64,000 bases of DNA, taken from the NCBI GenBank assembly GCA_020796225.1, contig CM036756.1:64533644-64597643 (forward strand), given 5' to 3'. A model generated the notes under the pieces. The model saw only the letters and a program-made list of their open reading frames with translations. It was not told the DNA's origin and did no database searches. How positions within the stretch are numbered: position 1 is the stretch's first letter; every line of letters starts with the position of its first letter. Both the position numbers and the translations under genes were made by a program. This document shows, one piece after another, positions 26,101 to 37,900 of the stretch. Origin of the DNA: Arion vulgaris. Lineage: Eukaryota > Mollusca > Gastropoda > Stylommatophora > Arionidae.

Positions 26101-28855
26101 AGTGTTAGGCCTGTATAATTTATTGATCGTCGGCACATGATGGGTGATGTGGTCAACATCTTTACTTCCCGGTACTTTTTCTAGTACCCATTGGAAGCTA
26201 GGTCAACCTGAGTGGATACGATCTGAAAAATATTCCATGTCCACTGTGGAATTGAACCGGACAACACGAGTATATGAAGTGAGTTCACTAACAACTACGC
26301 TTCTGAAGTTTTAAAAATAGTTTGCTTTAGTTCAAATTAAACTTACTTGTTTCTACTACAAGAGAGTATTCTGCAACTGTTCTCCCGAGCTTATCAGTGG
26401 CAGCATAAATACCCTCGTCTGACTTGTGAAGATCTGTCACTATAAGAGAGTTGTCATGTGCCAAGATATGTCTATCATCACTCACACCTGTTCCATTTTT
26501 AGTCCACCTGACACTACCACTAATATGGAGTCGGTACTCCACGCGTAAGGTCACAGAACTTCCAGCTATCTTGGATATTTTTTCGTGTGCTGCAAATAGA
26601 ATACATGTTATGAAAGTATTGCCTATTTTAAAATATATTAACTTTTATATGTAAATTAATGCTACAAAAAATACACCAGGCCATCAGTCCTGTTTAACAG
26701 CTGGTCTTAAGACTGAAGTTCTGCCCGTCTGCCCAGCGTGTTCATAGCGCGTTGGACTACGGGTGACTATCCCTCTGTGTGTGCGGGTTCAATTCCGCAG
26801 GATGGCAGAAAAAGCCACAGATTCCCAGATTTACGGTGTTCGTGGCACCGAACCAAAGGGTTACAATGTACATGGCACCGAGCCGAAGAGCTGAAAAGCT
26901 CAAGTGCTTCTGGATTGAAAAAAAAAAAAAAAAGACTGAAGTTCTAACAGACAAACCATCTATCTGCTGATCTGATAGCTTCTGCAACTTGCTGGCTCTG
27001 AATGTATTAGTATTACCTTTTCTTTGGAAGCAACCTGAAAAGCTGAGAAGGAGCTCATGGTGTGTTTTATCTCATTCAAAGTAGGGCTCTTGTATACCCT
27101 TTTTCTAACTTTGTCTTAAACAAGTACTACTTCCATTAAAACTATCACATTGCATTTATTGTTGAAGATTTATTCAAGTAATATTGTCAATAGCATCTTT
27201 GGTAAGCACTTTCTGTAATAGCCATTATTTGTCTCATTGTGTTAGCTTGAATATTTTGAATATCACCAAAATAATGACCTTTTGATGCTTTCTGAACCTT
27301 TTAGCTGCTATGGACGTATATATACGTTTTTCTCATTCACTTCTAAAGATGCATTAACACGTCTGTTATTATCTCTCCTCTGTGGGCTAAAGACGTGTTA
27401 ACACGTTATACATTTCTACTTTCACTGCTATTGGCATACATTCACGTTTGTGACCTAGAAACAAAGAGTAGCTATTTTTAGCTCAGCCTTCAGAAAGTGT
27501 GTAGCAGCAAAAGGGTTAAGTTCCTGGAGCAAGAAGAAGTCACACAGGAGCAAGGTTAGGAAGTATGGACGATATGAGAGCAATGGAATGTTGTGTCGTG
27601 CCAAGCATTATTTTGAATGAAAGATCTGTGAGCAGGGCATTGTCATGATGCAGAATCGAAATGCCTGTGTCCCATTTCTCATATACTTCTCAGGAGAGCA
27701 AATGTGAATTGTATGCAGATTTGATCTACTTACCATATAATTCACCAACATGTTTCCTGATAGCTTCTTCCAGTGAATATGATAGTAGATCTATTTTAGC
27801 ATAGTTGATTAAGCTGAAATTAAAAGAAAGAACAATATATTTGTGTGTCTAAGGAACCCCCCAAAAATATCTTCTGTTATTTGGTTGTTAAACTAACATC
27901 ACAGCACTCCAGATAGACCCATAGGTGCTCATTTGGCTTCAGCAGATGTTTAATAAGAGACATACTACTGAATTAATTAAATTTGAACTAAACAGTACTC
28001 TATGATCTTATTGCTGTAAGGCCTTAGAGTCAGTGCAGTGTAGCAGCACTGAGGTAGGTTTGTGCATTATTGCATATTTGCATAAACGTAGTGTGCAAGT
28101 CCAGTTACAGCCAATTCCCTAGTCTATACTCAGCTGTAAATGGAAACAAAGAATTGCTGAGCAGAAGAAATAAGAATTTTTGTGAGGGGAAAGAAGATGA
28201 AGAAAAAGATACCAAAGATGCAGAAATTCATTACAAAAACCATCTCTCTCATGATCACCGCTTAGACTGATGTACCAGATTTCCCCATAAATTCTTATTC
28301 ATTTGGAAATCTGATTAATGCAGACTTTCTTCACATCTTTAGTGCCATGTGGAGCTCTGGCGTTTATCCTTTGGCTATGTGTCCAGTTTTAGCCAGCGTT
28401 TACTGGGTTCACTCTCCGTCAGCCTTGGGCTGTCCCCAGCCAACCTCAAAAAAAAACATCTGAGAAGGGCAGGACAAATACAGAAGACACAACACTGGGT
28501 TACAATCTGGTAATAGAATGATGACAAACGAAAGATATTAAAACTAATATCATCAGCTTTACTCACTGAATAATTTGGTACCACTAAATTAAAAAAGATT
28601 AAGTACCATCTTCACCTGCTGTAATGATGAATCTCCAGCAACATCCTGCCTCTTGTCATGGTGGTACATTTGGTCAAATTGATTCCTGTCCACTTCTTAA
28701 TGTTACATCCTTCTTATATTATTATATTTTTCCTTGCCTGTTTGCCCTGAATATTTAATTCTAAAATAGTTTCCAACAGTACATCACGTCTCATTATGTT
28801 CTTTAAAATAACTTATTTGTTACTCTTTGACCTCATTCAATAATTCTCTTGGTAC

Positions 28856-28908
<53 letters not shown>

Positions 28909-31900
28909 GTGGGTGTCTGTGGGTTAGCAGTAGTCAGCTTGATCACAACCCAAGAGTACCTGGTTCAAACTCATGGCGTGCAGTTTGGAAATAAATTTGT
29001 TCCCATGGATTTTTACAAATGGTCAAATAGATCTCACCATTCAGAAAGCAATGGCAAACTACTAAACATATAAGTTGTGCCTAGGAAATCAATGACTGTT
29101 TAAATGTGGTGTATGATGACATCCTGTAAAGGATATGCCACTATTTTCATTTCCCTATTATTCACACAGAATAATTCGTAATTTGTAAATTTATTTTAAT
29201 AATACATTGGATAAAATTCTTTAATTATTTCACTCACTTTTTTCTTTTATCAGATCGACATTCTCCTGTTGAGGTGTCCCAGCCACAAAATGGGTCATAT
29301 ATGCAAAGATCAATCTTGTCATATTTGTCACAAGTTTCTATTGCTATCTGGCCAACAGCCATGTCAGTGCCAAAGTAAATCCATGCATCCTGTGAAATAT
29401 CAGATTTAAAAAAACTATGATTGCTGGTATCTAATGTGAAGAAATTCAAGTAACTTGATACTAAGTAAAACCTTAACATATAAAATTGATAGATAAAAGT
29501 ACATAATATTAATCATAGCATGAATCAAAAATTGTCATTCTCTTCATCTCTTCCACCATTTACTTCTTTATAGACGTGTTGGGGAGAAGGGAGTGGGATG
29601 TAGTAATCTTGCATGTGCATGTTTTAAGGCACTTTGTAAGCTTTTATTCATTATCTTTGGAGTCACTGTTGCGTAGAGGCTAGGTGCGCACCTCTCGTTT
29701 TGAAGGTACTCGGTTTGCACCAAGTGGAACCACCAGGATAATTTTCCAGAGATACCTGATCTCAGTGTAGGTGAGATCGAGTTCCTAGTCCTATCAAAGA
29801 CGAATGATAAAACATAGTTACTGTGTTCAAGTTGAGCATGTAAAAGAACCCTATGACATTTCAAAATTGAGAAGAGCAGGTTGGAAAGCCACGACCTGGG
29901 CAAAATTTATTATAAAAGATTTAAAATAAAATTCCCCAAATATCTTCACCATCTTCAATATTTCGTTGGGGACCCCAATGAAATTCTCGCCTATGAGGGT
30001 CATGTACTGCCACAGAGATCTTTCTGTGTAAGAAAGAGATCAGAGCACACATGGTTGCTCACCAAAGTGCAGTGATCATTGTTCTATGAATCAATTATTT
30101 ATTTTCTTAAGCCTGTTCTTGATGCTGTCACTCCACCTTTTGTGGGATTTTCCTCTTGCTCTGTACTCGTTATACTTTTCCAATGTGGCTCTCTCTGGTA
30201 GTTGATACCAGGGCATTCTTGTCAGGTGCCCAACCTATTTAATTTGTTGTTCTTTCATGAATTGCCATTAAATAAGAATTTAAGAAACTGTGGAATACAG
30301 TTGCATATTTCAAAGATGTCTACCACCTATTTAAACACAAAGAGCAGACAACTATCTGTGGTTTCTGAACATAGTGAAATGTAAAAAAACAAGGGTCGTT
30401 TCTTACTTTGACTAATAAGATTTCTTAGTACATTAGTTTCCCTCGAAACATCTTGGTGATCTATGCTCAAAGAAAATGAGAACCCCCATACAAATATTGT
30501 TACTTACATAAAGTATGAGGTTCCATATTGGCCTACTATCACCAAATGGTATATAGTTGGTCACTATATAGGTCTTTGGTGCATCCAAGGGTGTCAAGCC
30601 TGGCCAAGCTGCTATTTTATATATGATTCCAGTATCTGGAATACAAATAACAACAAATGTAGTGTTGGTGTTGAGGGGAAGATATAAAAGTGTTGTAATT
30701 ATTTTGTCAGACATCATTAGACTCATTGAGTATGCTCAGGAAGATTGAAACAGGCTGGGCTCGGAGACAATGGTTGGAGTCGCTAAGGAGGTCTGGGCTG
30801 ACAAACTTCATTTTTATTTTTATGCTGGGTTTTGTTGGGGAAATTAAAGTGTCGATTTACTTGCAGGTATGGCTACTGTAAAAAGGCTGGCGAATAATGG
30901 ACCAGGCTGATATTATAAATTTCCTAAGGGAGAGAGGATGTGCAAATGCTTCAAGTAATAGTGGTAAATCTTCAACCCTAACTAGACTGCACAAATTCAA
31001 AATTAAATGTGGTGTAGCTAAACAAGAGCATTATACTGGTAGCCAATGCAGAATAGTAAACCAACAAAGAACTGGTGTTATTAGTTGCCCCATGCAAAGA
31101 GACATACTGAGGAGAAGATCGGAGCGCTTATAGACTAATTGGTTGGATGTGCAGTGATGCTGTTTCAATGACTAAACTAAACATCTTTAGTATTACAGAG
31201 TAATTTAACCTTTTTTACTCCACAATTTTGATTTTACCTCCAGACCCATTTATAATGCAATATATAATGAAGTGGGCGTTCTGGATTTGAGTCATCTTAA
31301 AGAGTACTATGAGCTAATATAATGGCTCAGAGGGGCAATAGGGTTAAAGTTTGAAACAATTTCTACAACTTTTCACAAATTTTCATCAGAGACCCTTGCT
31401 GGTGTTAAATATTTTGTGCACTGCTGCTGAGATCTTCTTGTCTAAGAAAGAGATTAGAAGATTCATGATTATTTGCCAAAGTTCAATGATGATGATCCTA
31501 TCGTTCAGTCACAAAGATTTCCAATCAATTAATCAATCCTTCCAAAGACTTAAATATTTTTAATTACCATTGCAAAATTTACAATTATTTATTTACAAAT
31601 ATTTTATTTACATACGCCTGCGAAAGAATTTTTTTTGTGGTTTCTTTCGCAGGCGCCTATACCCAGAGAGGGTGCTTGTCTGGGCTATGCATCAAGTTCA
31701 GAAAATCACTCGCCAGCAGGCCCTCACCAGCCAGCATAGGACCACTAACTCTGAGAGAGTAAAACTTATTTTAACTTTCCACCCCCATAGTTCACTGGTG
31801 AAAATGTTTTATTCCGTCATCTGTCTATCCTTAAGTCAGATCCTGAGACCCGTTCTGTCTTCCCCAACTATCCTTTGGTGGCTTACAGACGGGACAGAAG

Positions 31901-34900
31901 TCTTAAGGATATGTTGATACACAGTCACCTGAAGTCCAATATCCAGACTCATTTTGGCACTGTTCAGTGTGGCCGTCGGCGTTGCAACACGTGTGCTTAT
32001 GTGATACAGACGCGTACTGTATCTTTCCTTTAGCCACGTTTCTTATTGACGATGGTTTCACATGCGAGTCCCATAATCTTATCTATGCCATTATCTGTAA
32101 GCGGTGTAACAAGGCTTATATCGGCGAGATAGGCAAGAGGCTCAGTGACCAATTCCGCCAACACTTGCGCGATATACGCCAATGCTCTGTGACCCTGTAG
32201 CCACTCATTTCAATGATACTGGCCATTTAGGAGCTCATGATGTCCAGGTCACAGCCATCCGATCGTGTTCCTCGGATGATCACAGTCGATTTGCTCTGGA
32301 GAATCGGTTTCTTTGTATGGTACCTTGCGACCATGTGGGCTCAACGTATTACATTCCTATGCTTCTTAGTACTTTCTCTTCCCATGCCTTGTAATCTATA
32401 TGGGTATATGTTGCATGTATTCAAGTTATATATTTACTAGATTTTTCATTGTTTCTCTTCCGTTCTATTTCTAGTTTTTATGTGTGTTTTTGTGTTACAT
32501 TTATTTCGTTATTCGTTTTATTCCCAGATTTTCATTAGAAACGTTTGTTTTTGGTCGTCCATTTGTTTTTTTAAATTTGTCACTCCTGTTGTTCGTTTGC
32601 TTGATAAAGGCCTTGTTGGTCGAAACGTTGCTGTATTTTGTCATTTTTATGTAATTTGTAAAACTACAGTACTTTGTGATTACGTGTTTTGAGAAATACT
32701 TAGCAGTATAGACAGCCTGTGTGAATTTGACCATATCGTCCATCATGTGCCATTAGTCAGACATATGGGTCTAACACTATATTCCACATTATACCCCATG
32801 AATAAAAGTGAGTTCTTTACTTATTTATCACAAATGTTTATAAGTGGGTATTTGCACAGAACAGAGCTTTAACAGCATGGCATGGTAATCTATATTGAAC
32901 TGATGAGAAAAACCCAACAATTTATTTGCAACATGGAGTGAATCATCTCTGCCTATCACATTGGTCAATGATGTAATATATATATATAAACAAACTAGGG
33001 TAAAATAAGAAATAAAAAGACATTGAGAATAAAATGAAATAGAAAAAAAAAACAAGGAAGAACTAGAGCAGAGTGTTTAGGAAAGGATGGTGCAGCGAGA
33101 TATAGTTAAAAGGATATGCTTCAAGCCGCTGGCAAGCAAGAAACGAAATCACAATTCATATTGAGCATTTCAAACAAACGTGAAACGTACACTTAAGAAT
33201 AATTAGGGAGAAGTACACTGTTTGTTGTACAAGTGAAGTCAAGCAAACTTGCAATTTACATTTAGTTTAGTTTTAGTTAAATCATCAGATCATAATCCAT
33301 GCACATCGAACCAATTAGTCCATAAGTGCTTGAATCTCTTCCTTTGTACGTCTCAGTGTGTGGCGACTAACATCACCGGTTCTTTGTTGGTTTACTATTT
33401 TTCTTTGACTACCAGTATAGTGTACTTGTTGCAACACCACACTTGACTTGGTATTCTTGCAATCTAGTTTGGGTTGTAGATTCAACACTATTACTTGAAT
33501 CCTTTACACATCCTCTTTCCCTTAGGGAATTCAGAATATCACTCTGGTCCATTGCTTGTCAATTTTTACAACAGGCATACCGGCCATCCTATCAGCAGGT
33601 TAATTTTCCCTTGCACCTGCATGCCCAGACACCAAAATAAAACTGTCTAGACCTCTTCAGTGAATCCAACCATTGTCTCCTAGCCCAATTTACACATAGT
33701 GGGAGGTATGTTGTTTAGTTTACAAGTCAAGCTAACATGAAATATACATTCAAGAAATTGACAACTTACTTGTTGCTGTAAAAAAAACCAGTTCTCCATG
33801 ACCAGCAATATTCTGAACTACAGCCAATTTTTGCATGAGACAGCTGCCCTTGTAAAAGATTGGCTTGCCAAAAGTATGAGACACAGCTCTATCCATAAGC
33901 ATACTTGACCGAGACACAAAGTTAGTGAATTCATAAGGCAAATCCCCTTGTTTACTCCTTGCCCCTGTTCCTTTACACTGGGTAAGAGAATGTGGGAGGT
34001 AAAAGCATTTTAACTTACATCTGATAATTTTTCTTCTTCTTTCTTTTGTTGTCACACGCTACCGGGTTGTTATCCAGTGTCGTGGGTTTTCTGTTTTTCT
34101 CTTGCTCTGCTCTAGTGGCTTGGATGATAAGTTTTTGTTTTTTTGCTTTTTGACAGGATTCTGCTATGCCCATCTATCCAGCTTTTTCTGGTCTTCCTCT
34201 CACCTTCTTTCCTGATCTTCTGTTGAAGAAGAGTGTTCAATCCAAACTTTGTTTCTTATGCTGACATTGGTGACTCTTCTGGTGTTGTTGGTAAGTTTTC
34301 GTATGCATCACATTTCACATGTAGTTATTTTTTTCAACTATGCTTTGCTCATTGCCCATATTTGGCTCTCATAATCCCATATACATAATTGCAAAGACTC
34401 GGTTATATACAACAGTGCCTATAAGAGAGATTTTAAAAACTAGATAATTTAGCACAACCAAGTGCTCTATAATTTGTTATTGACTTACTCCATCATCTAC
34501 AATATTCATGCTTATTGTGCCAGAGACCAACTTGTGTAAAATTTACTTGACACATTATGCAGGCCACACCCCCTACACTCTCAGGTATTGTATCCTGATC
34601 TCCAGATTGAACAAACCTAGCTTGAACATCAATCAATTCAAACAGTTTCTCTTTTTTTAAATGATAATCTAATTTGCTTCCGGTATCCTTAGCAGCTGAT
34701 AGAAGATAATGCAAGGGATGAATGTTGTTGTATATACCGATGGGTCGGTTCAACGTGGTGAGAATCCGGCTGGGGTTTCTTGGCTAATGCGCATGGTAGG
34801 GTTGTTGCAGAGCGAAGTGGGGCATACAGGACAACTACTTCTAGTATGAAGATGGAGGTTGAGGCCGTTACTGCTGCCCTCCATTGGATTTCTGGGACTT

Positions 34901-37900
34901 CATTTACTGGGGCAGTTGTTGTATCTGACTCTCAGTCGATGCTTCACAAGATCCAGAAGGGCAGGTTTCGGATGAGTGGATGTCGTCTATAGAAGTTTCT
35001 AACCTCCAGCGGCTTACGTGGATATCCTGTCCTGGGCATGCGGGTGTTTACGGTAATAAGAGAGCAGACAGGCTTGCATCAACAGTATCGATTGTTGGGG
35101 AGTTGAAGATGGATAAGGGGATATTCTTCGGTCTCTTCGAGACTCTCTGTTGGATGAGGACACTAATATCGATGTTGAATCGATCAAGCGATTTAAGCAG
35201 TTTGGAGTTACCCGTTGTTCAAGTCGAACTGGATGCCTGAGAGGCAGAGTGAGAGGTGTGTTTAATCAGCGAGCCACAGGAACCATCAGTATGCATACTC
35301 TTCGATATCTGTTGGGGAGACTGAGCACCTATGGGTCTGCCCGGAGTGCAATGATGTCAGTTTAGTAACCAATAACCAATAACCAATCCTTATCAAAATA
35401 ATCAAAGACTTAAGTCTATTTCATCTTCAGAACTATTCAGCACATGTTCAATAGCTTGCTCTGTTGTTATCCTTTTAGAATGGCAATTTCCTAAATTTTC
35501 AGAACGTCTTTACATTATGAAAACACGTTGATGAAAATCACTTGAAATTTGCAACAAATTTTCAGTCATGTGTCCGTAATCTTTATAAATCAAATAGTAA
35601 CACATGGGGTGTGTTTGATGTTACTTTCATACACAATTTAGCTGTGGTCATAAAAAAAAAATGAGTTGAAGGAGGGGTGGGCTCAGAGCTGTAAAACAGG
35701 AGGTTGTGGCGTTAGATGCTTACATCTCAGACCTATATATCGGGATCTCAAGTTCAAAGGCTTACACTAGGCGTGTTACCTTCTCCCACTATTTAAACTT
35801 ACATCTCCTGGTCTTGGTGTAGGGACTTCAACTTCTGCTACAGGCAGCCATATTGACTGCTTATCCCTCTGTTCTTTGAATGCACCATCAAAAGATCGTG
35901 CTATGTCTCTCATGCTGAAGCCACAGATGGCAGAGGCTGTTAGTCCATTTCTGAAGTGATAAACAACAAAAATGGATTTATTTGGAAAAAAAAAGAAGTC
36001 ATAACTGACTGTCATGGTGTGCCGCTAGATAACAATGTTCTTCTTTTGTATGTTTCTACTTATCTTAACAACAAACATATTCACAGTTACTAAATGCGTC
36101 CTTTGAAGTTGAAGGATAGATCTTTGGCATCGATTTTATTTATTTGTATCAGATTAGGTGTGATCTTTCCATCAAAGATTCACAATTATACCTTTCACTA
36201 TGGTTGCCACTAGAATATCATGTCTGTGTGTCAAAAATAAGTGTGTCCAAAATATTGTTTTTTTTATTCATGTCTTTCAATAAGCTTCTAGTTGCTTGTT
36301 TGAAGCTCATGTTTCTGTACCATAGATCGCCCGAGTGGTTACCGGGCCCAAATTTGGGCTGTAAAGAATAGAACCACTGTTACCTGCCAAGCATGTCGTA
36401 AGAGGCGACTAAGGAGGTTTGGTTGAAATCGGATGCACATGTCCTAAACGTGTAGAAGTCTATGCATTTAGGGGCCTACCAAACCAATGTGCAACGTATA
36501 CACGTTCTTGGCAAAGATCAAACATATCACAAAGAGTGATTAAAATTGATCGAAAGAACGAGCAAAGAAGAAGAAGAAGAATGTACCATAGATCAATTAG
36601 AAACATATATGCTCTCTTGTTGACTCTAAATTTCAATTTATTATTATTGCATGAATGCTAATGTATGCCTCATATTGTTAAATCTAGCTATAGTCATATT
36701 TATTTTTTCTCTGGTTCTGGTTTCAGATTTCCATCATCTATTATTTTATGTTTTAGATATAAGAAACTTTTTAACTGGGAGGTGGCTAAGTGGTTAAACC
36801 TTTGCCTTGTGTTATGAAGAGTTGAGGGTTTTAATCTGGACCGCACCATTCTAGTCATGAGTGCATTATTTCCAGAGCTCTAGGATTGTTGCAGGCACTA
36901 AGGAGTTTGTGCTTTGTGCAATACACTCAGCAGGTGGCGTGCCATTTCTGTGGAGAGGTACTGAGCTATATGATGTAAAACCCAGTGCAATGAAGTCAAT
37001 AATTCGACTTGAAAGCTTTATGTTAAATTAATTTCAACATTTTTAAATAGAACTTACATATTTGTTGTGAAAAGTCCATAAAATGTATCTCCAACTTTGT
37101 ATACATCCTCTGAAATGTAAATTAAAAAATGTTAGGTACAAGACTAGAGGTACAAGACTAGAGGTACAAGACTAGAGGTACAGGACTAGAGGTACAGGAC
37201 TAGAGGTACAAGACTAAAGGTACAAGACTAGAGGTACAAGATGAGAGGTACAAGACTAGAGGTACAAGACTAGAGGTACAAGACTAGAGGTACAGGACTA
37301 GAGGTACAGGACTAGAGGTACAGGACTAGAGGTACAAGACTAGAGGTACAAGATGAGAGGTACAAGACTAGAGGTACAAGACTAGAGGTACAAGACTAGA
37401 GGTACAAGACTAGAGGTACAAGACTAGAGGTACAAGATGAGAGGTACAAGACTAGAGGTACAAGACTAGAGGTACAAGATGAGAGGTACAAGACTAGAGG
37501 TACAAGACTAGAGGTACAAGACTAGAGGTACAAGACTAGAGGTACAAGACTAGAGGTACAGGACTAGAGGTACAAGACTAGAGGTACAAGACTAGAGGTA
37601 CAAGACGAGAGGTACAAGACTAAAGATACAAGACTAGAGGTACAAGACTAGAGGTACAAGACTAGAGGTACAAGATGAGAGGTACAAGACTAGAGGTACA
37701 AGACTAGAGGTACAAGATGAGAGGTACAAGACTAGAGGTACAGGACTAGAGGTACAAGATGAGAGGTACAAGACTAGAGGTACAAGACGAGAGGTACAAG
37801 ACTAGAGGTACAAGACTAGAGGTACAAGATGAGAGGTACAAGACAAGATGTACACTAGAGAGGTACAAGATGAGAGGTACAAGATGAGAGGTACAAGACT

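Noticed and set aside
28849..28910. Poly-leucine signal peptide
   Set aside because: Translation of a (TTA)n microsatellite leading into SINE-D.
34700..35240. Host ribonuclease H gene
   Set aside because: RNase H motifs are frame-broken and followed by an I-LINE tail with AACCAAT repeats.
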